Assembly: GCA_016839345.1 (NCBI GenBank)
Contig: JAEOUL010000235.1
Location: forward strand, 1-14,251
DNA from: Candidatus Thorarchaeota archaeon
GTDB lineage: Archaea > Asgardarchaeota > Thorarchaeia > Thorarchaeales > Thorarchaeaceae
Direction of reading: 5' to 3'
Length of the DNA stretch: 14,251 nucleotides
Position 1 is the stretch's first letter. Each line of letters opens with the position of its first letter. Shown in pieces: positions 1 to 6,795 of this stretch. The notes beneath the pieces were generated by a model. That model made no database searches. It saw nothing but the letters and a program-made list of their open reading frames with translations, and was not told where the DNA came from. A program made the position numbers and the translations under genes.

Positions 1-1
1 A

Positions 2-331
2 GACAGAAACCTCATTCAATTGATAGAACTATATCACACACTTTCCCGATTGGAATCTGTCTTTTTATTTCAGGTTCAATCTTTGAATGACGAGTTAGAT
101 GAAATGGATCCTCTAGGAGCACTTCAGTTCATGGTGAATGTTTCTGAAAAAGTCATGAACGTAAACGATGACATTCGCGAGAAGACAAATGATCTTCTAG
201 GAAGTGACGCACTTCCTAACAATATAGAAGGAATGCTCACAGAGCATTCGCGAAAGAGAAAAGAAACCGAATATCGATTCAGCAATTTAGTTTCAGTGCT
301 AAGCAAAATCGATACTCGTACTTCACAATAA
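2..331 (+). CDS. Unknown helical protein, 3' fragment (paralogue of the next gene's C-terminal domain)
   Basis: I do not recognise this protein. The reading frame is open to the left edge of the window (codons from base 2) and ends at TAA 329-331, so it is probably the C-terminal ~110 residues of a gene that begins outside. A TTG at base 20 could serve as a start, but nothing favours it. The sequence is hydrophilic and helical, without cysteines, membrane segments or a signal peptide. Its residues align with the last ~95 residues of the following gene: a shared L-x-R-L-E start, F-x-x-Q, an LQ near the middle, S-x-E, N-x-x-I, and an R-x-x-E-x-x-F-x-N ending. The two therefore look like tandem paralogues or paralogous domains. 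The next gene starts 53 bases downstream on the same strand, so co-transcription is plausible. The function is unknown. Confidence 0.6.
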   Translation, partial: DRNLIQLIELYHTLSRLESVFLFQVQSLNDELDEMDPLGALQFMVNVSEKVMNVNDDIREKTNDLLGSDALPNNIEGMLTEHSRKRKETEYRFSNLVSVLSKIDTRTSQ

Positions 332-384
332 CCTCTAAATGGCATCAGCTGCAATCTGAGAGTGTCCTAAATATTATTTTGAGC

Positions 385-1386
385 ATGCATAGATTTGAGT
401 TGGAGAAAAAGAACGTGTTTGGAAGTCACAAACAGGAAGAACGACAAGGAACAATTAAACTCATCAGAGGATGTCCCTGTTACAAAGTGTTTGGCGACGA
501 AAAACTATGCGTAAACAATGATAGTGTCCTAGAGATTGATGCTATTGAGATAGATCCTTCAATATTCTCATTTCATTATGACAAGGAGAGCATGGAGGAA
601 GAAAGAGCTACGGATGGAAATGTCTGCTTTGCTTCGATCTTCATCAACTATCCTGACAACAAGGTCTACTGTATCTCTCAAGGATGGGTTTTGAGGATAC
701 ATGGAAAAGATGTACCTGGAAATGACCTCGAGGATGCAATGCAATTCCTATCAACAAAGGAAATCTCAAGTAGTGCTGAGATTTGCTCTGAATGCTTGTA
801 CAAATTCATCTTAACATTAGGCGACACTTTTGCGGAACTCCTCTCCGAGAAAGAGAAGACGGACGAAGTGAAGAAATATGTGGATAAATTCTCACTCATG
901 ATTGCAATAAAACACAGTCAAACCGATCAAATGATGGAACCAATTGGTACTGAAGACGATATAGAGGAGGGCATTGATCACTTTCAATTCCTTCGAAACT
1001 ACTTGGTGCAACTACTCGAGCAACAGAATTACTGGTCGCGGTTTGGGAACGAACTTGAGGAAGAAGAAGCAAATGAGTGGATATGTGATCTCGTTCATAT
1101 GAGGGAACGACTTGACAGACTTGAGTTCCAATTCTATAGCCAGACGCTACAATTGAGAGACATTAATGAGTTCAATATGCTCATCAAGATGCTTCAATAC
1201 ATTCTTCGATCATCAGATGAGATTCTTGAATTGAACAACGAAATTCACTCCAAGATAAGATCAGATAAATTCCGAGAACTAGCTGGGACTGATGAACGTT
1301 TTGAGATTCTTAGGAACTATGCCGAAAAAAGCAGAACAGTAGAGCATAATTTTGGGAATATACTTCAGATTCTTACAAAACTCTAG
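385..1386 (+). CDS. Unknown 333-residue protein with Cys-containing N-terminal part and helical C-terminal domain
   Basis: I do not recognise this protein. I chose the ATG at 385; a TTG at 379 would add two residues, and neither has a clear Shine-Dalgarno. Residues ~1-140 are mixed beta/alpha and contain a GCPC pair near residue 32 and a CSEC pair near residue 136, which could bind a metal, although the spacing fits no ribbon I know. Residues ~150-230 are acidic and helical. The last ~95 residues are helical and resemble the C-terminal end of the preceding gene (L-x-R-L-E, F-x-x-Q, LQ, S-x-E, N-x-x-I, E-x-x-F-x-N in order). No transmembrane segment or signal peptide is visible, so it is probably cytoplasmic. 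Its TAG stop overlaps the TAG stop of the opposite-strand YkgJ gene within one CTAG palindrome (1383-1386). The function is unknown. Confidence 0.75.
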   Translation: MHRFELEKKNVFGSHKQEERQGTIKLIRGCPCYKVFGDEKLCVNNDSVLEIDAIEIDPSIFSFHYDKESMEEERATDGNVCFASIFINYPDNKVYCISQGWVLRIHGKDVPGNDLEDAMQFLSTKEISSSAEICSECLYKFILTLGDTFAELLSEKEKTDEVKKYVDKFSLMIAIKHSQTDQMMEPIGTEDDIEEGIDHFQFLRNYLVQLLEQQNYWSRFGNELEEEEANEWICDLVHMRERLDRLEFQFYSQTLQLRDINEFNMLIKMLQYILRSSDEILELNNEIHSKIRSDKFRELAGTDERFEILRNYAEKSRTVEHNFGNILQILTKL

Positions 1387-1967
1387 AAAGTAAATCTGGG
1401 ATCGGTAAGAATTGTTTCTATTAATTTCTGAGCTGTGGGTTCACTTATGGTATTCCAGTCCTCTGCAAACTCCTTGAAAATAAGTAAATCCTCCAAAATA
1501 GTGTCAGCGAGATTGACGAGGTCAGAGCCAACAACTTTCGGACCACTTCCAAGTCCGGAACAGATGTTATTCTTTGCACTCAAACCCCACTTTCGGTGAT
1601 CTCCAGCATCTTGAAAGACAAATGGAAATGACATACAAACAATAGGTCTAATTGAATGAATCATGCAGAGATCATCTTTCAAGAAGACGCAATCACCGTT
1701 TTCCATCTTCTTGAGGGCTATGTACCCAAGACCTTTCTCTGTATTCAATGCCGGAATGTCACGTAATCCATCATATCCAGCAGTTCCAGAAACTAAATAG
1801 AAGTCAACTGCTCGCATCAATTCATTTGCGTCTAAATCCAAGATTGTGGAAATTCGAACCAAATCTCTACCTGTTACGGTAACTAAGAGTGATTCTTCTC
1901 GACAACAAGCACCACACTTGATACATTCAAAGCGAATAGGTTCCCCGGGTGAATTCAAGAGGTTCAC
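1383..1967 (-). CDS. YkgJ-family cysteine-cluster (Zn/Fe-chelating) protein
   Basis: This is a 194-residue protein of the YkgJ / CxxCxxCC family, named for its presumed metal binding; the family's biochemical role is not settled. The N-terminal C15-x-x-C18-G-x-C21-C22 motif is clear. It is followed by C93, C101 in a CMIH-x-x-RP context and C111 before a FPF, the usual second half of the family signature. C136 lies further on. Length is within the range normal for the family. The start is GTG at 1967-1965, immediately after the TAG stop of the aminotransferase with no base between, which suggests co-transcription and translational coupling. No other ribosome-binding site is obvious. The pairing with an aminotransferase hints at a shared metabolic or repair role but proves nothing. 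The gene ends in the CTAG shared with the convergent gene. Confidence 0.9.
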   Translation of the reverse strand: MNLLNSPGEPIRFECIKCGACCREESLLVTVTGRDLVRISTILDLDANELMRAVDFYLVSGTAGYDGLRDIPALNTEKGLGYIALKKMENGDCVFLKDDLCMIHSIRPIVCMSFPFVFQDAGDHRKWGLSAKNNICSGLGSGPKVVGSDLVNLADTILEDLLIFKEFAEDWNTISEPTAQKLIETILTDPRFTF

Positions 1968-3146
1968 CTAGTATAAGGACTGAATAAAGTCTGACATTTT
2001 CCCCATACCTTCTTGAATATCAGTTAGGCTGGCTGCAAATGAGAACCGAAGATGACTATCATAATTCTTACCAAACACTATTCCAGGAGTTGAACAAACA
2101 CCAATCTTACGGAGTGCTAGTTCAGCAAGTGTGTTGCTGCTTAGGCCAACTGCAGAGAAATCCGGAAATACATAGAACGCACCCTTTGGATTAACACAGC
2201 TAACGCCTGGTATTTTATTCAATAAGTCTGTTATCAAATCCCGTCTCTTTTGGTAATCTTCAATCATTCGAGTTATCGAACTCTGGTCACCAGTGAGAGC
2301 CTCAACTCCTGCGTATTGCACGAACGATGTTGCACATGAAGTTGTATTTTGTTGAATACGTACCATGTTATTGATTGTTTCCTCATTTCCAACTGCAAAT
2401 CCAAGCCGCCAACCGGTCATGGAATATGTTTTTGAAAGACCATTGATAATCAATGTTCTTTCTAGAGACTTGTCTACTTCTAGCATTGATGTCTGTTTGA
2501 ATCCATCATATACAAGTGCTTCATAAATTTCGTCAGAGAATATTACAAAGTCGCGATCCTCTGCTAGATCAAAGATGAATTTCAAATGGTCTCGAGACAG
2601 AACACCACCAGTAGGATTGTTTGGCGTATTGATAATCAATGCTGTAACAGATTTGGTGGCTGCATTCTTGAGAGCCTCCTCATCAAGCTCATACCCATTT
2701 ATAGTGTTGACGTCAACAGGTTTTGCACTCGCGGTCCTAATCAACACACGATATGTGGGCCATCCTGGAGCAAGTAAGAGCACATCATCTCCAGCATCCA
2801 GGGTGCTAAGAAATCCTTGAAACAGAGCCATCTTTGCACCAGGAGTAATTACTACGTTCTTTCCTCCATCAATCTCAATGCCACGTTGTTGATAGAATAT
2901 TTCAACAGCCTCTAATAGAGAGGGTATTCCTCGAGAAGACGTGTATCTTGTAAAACCCTGTTTTAGAGCCTCAATTCCAGCGGAGATAATATTTTCAGGA
3001 GTCGGAAAATCTGGTTGACCCACTTCAAAATGAAAGACACGTTTACCTTCTGCTTCTAATCGTTTAGCTAACTCAAACATCTTGAGTGTGCCTGAAGGTG
3101 GAATTCGTTCCATAGTATGAGATGTCCAGTCCATTTGAAACACCAT
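1968..3146 (-). CDS. Class I/II PLP-dependent aminotransferase (AspC/aromatic type)
   Basis: This is a complete 392-residue fold-type I aminotransferase that transfers an amino group between an amino acid and a 2-oxo acid through pyridoxal phosphate in the cytoplasm. Visible motifs are GQPDFPTP (43-50), the NTPNNPTGG loop (173-181, cofactor-contacting N177), SDEIYE (204-209, D205 and Y208), the Schiff-base lysine K239 in SKTYSMTGWRLG, and R367 in RFSFA, which binds the substrate carboxylate. Everything needed for activity is present. The family covers aspartate, aromatic and branched-chain or alanine substrates, and I cannot choose among them. The start is ATG 3146; a second ATG (M5) is an alternative. 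A perfect 17-bp palindrome 16-32 bases upstream is a likely operator. The YkgJ gene follows without a gap, and DUF362 lies 89 bases upstream on the same strand. Confidence 0.95.
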   Translation of the reverse strand: MVFQMDWTSHTMERIPPSGTLKMFELAKRLEAEGKRVFHFEVGQPDFPTPENIISAGIEALKQGFTRYTSSRGIPSLLEAVEIFYQQRGIEIDGGKNVVITPGAKMALFQGFLSTLDAGDDVLLLAPGWPTYRVLIRTASAKPVDVNTINGYELDEEALKNAATKSVTALIINTPNNPTGGVLSRDHLKFIFDLAEDRDFVIFSDEIYEALVYDGFKQTSMLEVDKSLERTLIINGLSKTYSMTGWRLGFAVGNEETINNMVRIQQNTTSCATSFVQYAGVEALTGDQSSITRMIEDYQKRRDLITDLLNKIPGVSCVNPKGAFYVFPDFSAVGLSSNTLAELALRKIGVCSTPGIVFGKNYDSHLRFSFAASLTDIQEGMGKMSDFIQSLY

Positions 3147-3155
3147 CGGATATTA

Positions 3156-3178
3156 ATTGCGTGCAATCAGTGATTGCA
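3156..3178. promoter_or_regulatory. Palindromic operator candidate upstream of the aminotransferase
   Basis: TGCAATCA (3162-3169), a single central G (3170) and TGATTGCA (3171-3178) form a perfect 17-bp inverted repeat. A further ATTGC at 3156-3160 makes a second inverted pair with GCAAT at 3163-3167, so three ATTGC half-sites lie in 22 bp. The block starts 10 bases and the perfect palindrome 16 bases before the aminotransferase ATG. It lies between a possible TATA element (3205-3213) and the start codon, where a bound repressor would block initiation. The one-base centre makes a DNA-binding dimer site more likely than an RNA hairpin. The cognate regulator is unknown. Confidence 0.6.
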
Positions 3179-3204
3179 GGAGGACTCAATTCAGATTCAA
3201 GAGT

Positions 3205-3213
3205 ATGATAAAG
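3205..3213 (-). promoter_or_regulatory. Possible TATA box for the aminotransferase/YkgJ pair
   Basis: On the minus strand the bases read CTTTATCAT, similar to an archaeal TATA box. Initiation about 26 bases downstream would leave a leader of roughly 35-40 bases containing the palindrome. Another AT-rich element, TTAATAT, lies further upstream near the end of the DUF362 gene and is an alternative. Confidence 0.3.
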
Positions 3214-3235
3214 TCTTTCCTAATGCATATTAACC

Positions 3236-4060
3236 TTAGACCCTGCAAAGCCTTGTTAACTCATCTATCTGATGATCGGTACCTCTTACTCGAATCAAAT
3301 CAGGATGAATCTCTCCAAACCCTAACTTGTGAGCAATTCTGAGATGTGAGATTTCTTGAGGGTTGTATCCTAGCAGACTTGCACAATATGCATCAACTGC
3401 AACAGGATCTGTTCCCACAACAACTCCGCCAACTTGCTTCACAAAGCGGTCTTTTCTCTCGCCAATAATCAATTGTGTAAGGTCAATAATTGATAGATTT
3501 GGTTTATAGACTGACAAGAGGTCCATTAGAACATTATCCATATCTGAGTGGTAAATACTCTTTTCGCGTTCCGGAAGAAGTCCGAAGAGATTCTTGATAC
3601 CAGCCCCAATTGTGGAAATCTTAGGCTCTGCTTTCAATGTGGCTACGTTGATAAAAAATCCGCGAAGACCAAGAAGAACAGGCATTTTGCGATTTTTGAA
3701 ATAATACCCAGGAAAGGTAATAGGAGCCATATCTATGTCGGAGAGGTTGACAAGCTCCATTTCTTCCTCAATCAGCGTGTTATAGCCACAACGAGAGAAT
3801 GCATCTGAGGTTGTTCTTAGTGGATTGTCACTCTCAATTATTTTGACTGAACCCAGTGATACGAACATTCGTGCTACAGCACGAATCATTTTGACATCGG
3901 TATTGCCGGGTAGCGACGGGTCGTAGATTGAGGGTTTGATTATCACAAGTTCTGTATTGTCTGAAGGACCGATGGGAACGGATAATTTTGAAAGAGCAGT
4001 TTTCAACGCTTCTGCTGGATTCCGTTTTACACTAACAGCAACCTCAGATGTGTATTCCAT
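3236..4060 (-). CDS. DUF362 domain protein
   Basis: This is a 274-residue DUF362-family protein. The family is widespread in archaea and anaerobic bacteria, often beside iron-sulfur proteins, and its biochemical function is not established. Family features visible are the N-terminal V-A-V-S-V-K strand, IIKPS (40-44), the central NVATLKAEPKISTIGAGIKN segment running into LFGLLP and a Y-H (138-171), IIDL (191-194), and the C-terminal GTDPVAVDAYCASLLGYNP block (216-234) ending in H-L-R-I-A-x-K-L-G-F-G. There is no ferredoxin-type CxxCxxC cluster here, unlike some family members. No signal peptide or membrane segment is seen. The start is ATG 4060 without a Shine-Dalgarno, which fits a leaderless transcript. 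It is divergent from the ThiF-like gene and upstream of the aminotransferase. Confidence 0.88.
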   Translation of the reverse strand: MEYTSEVAVSVKRNPAEALKTALSKLSVPIGPSDNTELVIIKPSIYDPSLPGNTDVKMIRAVARMFVSLGSVKIIESDNPLRTTSDAFSRCGYNTLIEEEMELVNLSDIDMAPITFPGYYFKNRKMPVLLGLRGFFINVATLKAEPKISTIGAGIKNLFGLLPEREKSIYHSDMDNVLMDLLSVYKPNLSIIDLTQLIIGERKDRFVKQVGGVVVGTDPVAVDAYCASLLGYNPQEISHLRIAHKLGFGEIHPDLIRVRGTDHQIDELTRLCRV

Positions 4061-4086
4061 AATGATTCAGAACAGAGTTCCAAGGC

Positions 4087-4092
4087 TTTAAG
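4087..4092. promoter_or_regulatory. Possible shared TATA element between divergent genes
   Basis: The 59-base gap between the DUF362 start (4060) and the ThiF-like ATG (4120) holds one clear candidate box, TTTAAG, with a self-complementary TTAA core at 4088-4091. It lies about 27-30 bases from both start codons. That is the distance expected for two leaderless transcripts running in opposite directions, and neither gene has a good Shine-Dalgarno. A small inverted repeat GAAC-AGA-GTTC (4070-4080) lies on the DUF362 side. This assignment is inferred from position only. Confidence 0.35.
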
Positions 4093-4119
4093 TGAGCCCC
4101 TGTGTTCATGTATTGCGAG

Positions 4120-5151
4120 ATGAAACTTACAGACGAACAAAGAGATCGATATTCGAGAATGCTTGCCCTCCGTGATTTCTCAGAGGATGATATGGCAACT
4201 ATCATGAATACGACTATTGCACAGATTGGGGCTGGAGGACTTGGAAGTCCCTCACTTCGTCTTCTCACCGCAGTAGGCTTTGGTAGAATTAGAATAATTG
4301 ATCGAGATATCGTGGAACTCTCAAATATACAGAGACAGACTGTTTTCAATACTAAAGATATTGGAATGCCGAAGGCTGAGGCTGCTGCTGCGAATCTAAG
4401 TTTGATGAACCCTGAAGTTAACTTCGACCCAATCTGTGTTTCAATCTCAGATGAAAACGCTAATGATGTCTTGAAGGACACTGACATTATTGTTGATGGA
4501 TTAGATTCATTTGCTGCACGGAGAGCAGTCAACAGAGCCAGTTTATCAATGGACATCCCTTATGTATTCGCAGGTGCAGTTGAATATTACGCAAATTTGA
4601 CAACATTCATTCCAGGAAAGACTGGCTGTTTGCAGTGTGTAATGGGAAATGCCCAAGACAATCCTGAGAACACTTGTGCTCGTATTGGTGTTTCTCCAAT
4701 GCTACTCTCTCTTGCGGCATCAATTCAAGTGAACGAAGTCCTTGAGCTTGCACTCGGAAGAGAGCCAGCATTGGCCAACCGATTGATGACGATTGATACG
4801 AGCTCGCTCAGCTTCGATTTCTTTGACATTGGAAAAGCTGCTGATTGTGAAGTCTGTTCACACCCCATCAAGTACTCCCCAAGTAGAACTAAGGGATTGA
4901 GAGTTACTCAGTTGTGTTCGCAGAGTTTCAATATTGCACCAGAGAAAATAATGAATCTTGATTTGGACGCCCTTGCAAGTAGACTTGAATTAGAAAATTC
5001 TGTGAAACGTATGAAACGATTCTTGGTTGTTGAAACTCCCTCTGAAATTAAAATTACAATCATGCCTGCTGGAAATCTTGTTGTAAAGGGAGTATCGAAT
5101 GCTGATGAAGCTACTAAGCTCTTCCATGATATAATCGATGAGAGTAATTAG
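4120..5151 (+). CDS. ThiF/MoeB/HesA-type E1-like adenylyltransferase with C-terminal extension
   Basis: This is a 343-residue E1-like enzyme that adenylates the C-terminal glycine of a ubiquitin-like sulfur carrier (ThiS, MoaD or SAMP type) with ATP. I chose ATG 4120 because the family start 'LTDEQRxRYSR' follows directly; GTG 4102 or ATG 4108 would add four to six residues. Visible are the nucleotide-binding GAGGLGS (37-43), D61, SNIQRQ with R72, K85, a VDGLD with D126, zinc ligands C170/C173 and C243/C246, and C186 in TCARIG, near the usual catalytic cysteine. Beyond the zinc site, ~90 extra residues end in a beta-alpha motif (ITIMPAGNLVVKG), similar to extensions I recall on some archaeal MoeB/ThiF proteins. 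No carrier, E2 or JAB protease gene is nearby, so the partner is unknown. The stop overlaps the next gene by four bases. Confidence 0.9.
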   Translation: MKLTDEQRDRYSRMLALRDFSEDDMATIMNTTIAQIGAGGLGSPSLRLLTAVGFGRIRIIDRDIVELSNIQRQTVFNTKDIGMPKAEAAAANLSLMNPEVNFDPICVSISDENANDVLKDTDIIVDGLDSFAARRAVNRASLSMDIPYVFAGAVEYYANLTTFIPGKTGCLQCVMGNAQDNPENTCARIGVSPMLLSLAASIQVNEVLELALGREPALANRLMTIDTSSLSFDFFDIGKAADCEVCSHPIKYSPSRTKGLRVTQLCSQSFNIAPEKIMNLDLDALASRLELENSVKRMKRFLVVETPSEIKITIMPAGNLVVKGVSNADEATKLFHDIIDESN

Positions 5152-5984
5152 TCTCCAAAGAAGAGTCTGCGGGCCCGTCTACGACGTTCATCTTCGTCTT
5201 CCTCACTCTCTGGGGGTGGAGGGGGTGGGGGAGGTTCAGTGATGGGTTCTGGCAAATCTGTTTCTTCTATCTCTCCGCCTTCAATAGGAGGTGAATCCAC
5301 TTCTTCAGATAGGCTGTCAAACTCATCTGTTGGTAGTGCAGGTTCTTCTTTTAGGGAATCATCTAGTTCGGAAACTAATTCAAGTGCTTCTTCAAAATCC
5401 TCTTCATCAATCATAGGTTCCTCCTTTACTGGAGAAACAGCTTCTTCATAATCCGCCCAGGTGAAGGATGGCTTTTTCTCTCCTTCAGATTCTTCTTCAA
5501 ACAGAATATCCTCTTCGGGTTCATCTTCTTCAAGAGCTGGAGATTCTACCCCAAGTGGGGTGGGTTCAACGAGTTCAAAGTCGGAGGAAAATTCTCGAGG
5601 TGGACCATCAAGAGCAAGATCATCCATCTCTTCATCATGCAGACGACCCACGGACTCAATTGAGATATCATCGTCAGTTTGCTGTAGGATCACATTATCG
5701 AAACTCTCGTTATCTTCAGAAACTGGCGGGGTTGATTCATAGCCGCGTGGTACTGGAGAATCAATATCCTCGTGAAATGTAAGCCCAAGATCGTCTTTCA
5801 GACATGATTCACATCTTTTTGCAGCAGCAATGAGACCTTCATGAATAAAATCATCCATGTCCTTCGCACGCTCCTTGTTTCTGCGTGCCCATTTGCTGAA
5901 GCTATCTACCATTCGAAGTGCATCACGCACTCCCATCCAATATTCATCTGAACGTTTCTTTTCTGAGTCCACTACTGACACCAA
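5148..5984 (-). CDS. Acidic, mostly disordered protein with a polyproline tract
   Basis: I do not recognise this 278-residue protein. Residues ~10-70 are charged and helical, with a single CESC pair (C58, C61). Residues ~75-248 are extremely rich in Glu, Asp, Ser and Pro and look disordered. Eight consecutive prolines (251-258) follow, then an acidic patch and a basic ERRRRARR ending in LFFGD. No membrane segment is seen. The start is uncertain: TTG 5984, GTG 5981 or GTG 5972 are the only candidates before an in-frame stop at 6021-6023, and none has a good ribosome-binding site. It lies downstream of the pseudo-GTPase on the same strand. Polyproline tracts bind profilin, SH3 or WW domains in eukaryotes, so a protein-interaction scaffold is a reasonable guess only. 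Opposite-strand serine-rich frames here are shadows of the Glu codons. Confidence 0.78.
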   Translation of the reverse strand: MVSVVDSEKKRSDEYWMGVRDALRMVDSFSKWARRNKERAKDMDDFIHEGLIAAAKRCESCLKDDLGLTFHEDIDSPVPRGYESTPPVSEDNESFDNVILQQTDDDISIESVGRLHDEEMDDLALDGPPREFSSDFELVEPTPLGVESPALEEDEPEEDILFEEESEGEKKPSFTWADYEEAVSPVKEEPMIDEEDFEEALELVSELDDSLKEEPALPTDEFDSLSEEVDSPPIEGGEIEETDLPEPITEPPPPPPPPESEEDEDERRRRARRLFFGD

Positions 5985-6005
5985 GCTCTGGTGAATCGAG
6001 AATCG

Positions 6006-6012
6006 AAAAAAA
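6006..6012 (-). terminator. Oligo-T tract, possible archaeal terminator
   Basis: Seven consecutive T on the minus strand lie downstream of the pseudo-GTPase gene and 22 bases before the start of the acidic-protein gene. Archaeal RNA polymerase can stop at such tracts without a hairpin. Its closeness to the next start leaves little room for a separate promoter, so it may only attenuate, or do nothing. Confidence 0.25.
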
Positions 6013-6093
6013 GGTTCGTGTTACATCATGTCAGTTCTTCTTTTTCTTCGGTGGCTTAGCTTTGGGTTCTGCTTTTTTCGTGGCTTTCTCTTT

Positions 6094-6579
6094 CTATTTC
6101 GCTTTCTTTGCTTTTACCTTCAGTTCCTTTTCTCTCTTGGCAAGGATTTCTTCAATGAGATCGTCAAAGATGTGATTTATCTCGGTGCGTTTAAATTCAT
6201 CAAGTGTTGAAGTTATAGAAACAACCCTTGTTGGTACACGGGTTCCCAGATTTTCTCGAATTTCATTTCTATAGACTGTTTCCAACTCTGGATCAGGGTC
6301 TCTTAGTACAATAATAACTGCGCTTGCACCTTTGTAAGTCAAAGAAAGGAGAATGTCCAGTGCAGCATGCTTTGGCGACATGAAAACAGCTCGAACATCA
6401 GAATCATCTGTGTGAGCTTCTGTAGATACAATTCTTATTCCATCAACTTTCACAACGGGATCAAAGATTGAAAGTACATCCTCTAATAGTGAATCATCAG
6501 GACCAACTACAGTAATCTTGAACAAGAATTTTGGTTTTGCCCCCTTCTTGCTTTTCTTTTTCATGTCGTGTGTTGTCAT
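6094..6579 (-). CDS. Ras-like fold protein lacking the P-loop (pseudo-GTPase) with lysine-rich tails
   Basis: This 161-residue protein has the strand order of a small GTPase. Beta-1 is FKITVVG (20-26), where the P-loop GxxxxGK(S/T) should follow, but here it reads GPDDSLLED with no Lys or Ser/Thr. V-D-G-I-R-I-V-S-T (45-53) matches the beta-2 region. DVRAVFMSP (61-69) stands where DxxG would be. LTYKGASAVIIVLRDPDPE (80-98) matches the 'YYRGA-x-A-x-I-x-V-x-D' strand of Ras-like proteins. No NKxD is visible. It is therefore unlikely to bind GTP in the usual way. Both ends are lysine-rich, suggesting contact with nucleic acid or acidic surfaces. The start is ATG 6579, with M6 possible. It ends at TAG 6096-6094, and a tail-like coding stretch continues in frame to TGA 6033-6031. 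The fold assignment is by pattern only; a receiver- or Rossmann-like domain is the alternative. Confidence 0.72.
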   Translation of the reverse strand: MTTHDMKKKSKKGAKPKFLFKITVVGPDDSLLEDVLSIFDPVVKVDGIRIVSTEAHTDDSDVRAVFMSPKHAALDILLSLTYKGASAVIIVLRDPDPELETVYRNEIRENLGTRVPTRVVSITSTLDEFKRTEINHIFDDLIEEILAKREKELKVKAKKAK

Positions 6580-6795
6580 TCTTTCAACCCCCGCACCACA
6601 TTGTAGTCATTTCAGGTGATGGCCACAATGGACGTGCGATACTTTGTATCTGAACTGTTATTGATATGTCTTATGTGCATTTTCTATTACGCTAATTGCC
6701 ATAGATTATTAAGGCCTTAGAGAAGCCGACGATGAGATGAGGGAAATTGTAGTACCTCACGATTGGAATGATGGGTCTTGAGATTGCGGGAACTG
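6580..6795. other. Divergent intergenic region (pseudo-GTPase / zinc-ribbon gene)
   Basis: This gap must carry the promoters of both flanking genes. It contains a perfect small inverted repeat GATAC-TTT-GTATC (6638-6650), several AT-rich candidates for TATA boxes (TTATTGATATG near 6659-6669 and ATTATTAAGG near 6706-6715), and an AAGGCCTT palindrome (6711-6718). I see no RNA gene, no convincing small ORF, and no single dominant promoter. Confidence 0.4.

Noticed and set aside
3157..3342. Short plus-strand frame over the aminotransferase upstream region
   Set aside because: It overlaps the end of the DUF362 gene and the palindromic operator, has no family signature and no start signal.
4044..4556. 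Minus-strand 170-codon frame over the ThiF-like gene
   Set aside because: It covers the ATP-binding region of the E1-like protein, whose motifs are intact on the plus strand, and shows no domain of its own.
5239..5782. Serine-rich and leucine-rich open frames on the plus strand
   Set aside because: They are the antisense of the Glu/Asp-rich acidic protein (GAA/GAG/TCA codons give Ser and Leu shadows) and lack a start signal or a family motif.
6094..6096. Genome-wide TAG recoding (pyrrolysine) as explanation of the in-frame TAG
   Set aside because: TAG ends several other genes here at sensible places, for example the aminotransferase directly before the YkgJ start. At most a gene-specific readthrough or mutation is likely.
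6028..6210. Phe/Leu-rich plus-strand frame suggesting a small membrane protein
   Set aside because: The hydrophobicity is the antisense of lysine codons (AAA/AAG read as TTT/CTT) in the tail of the pseudo-GTPase.
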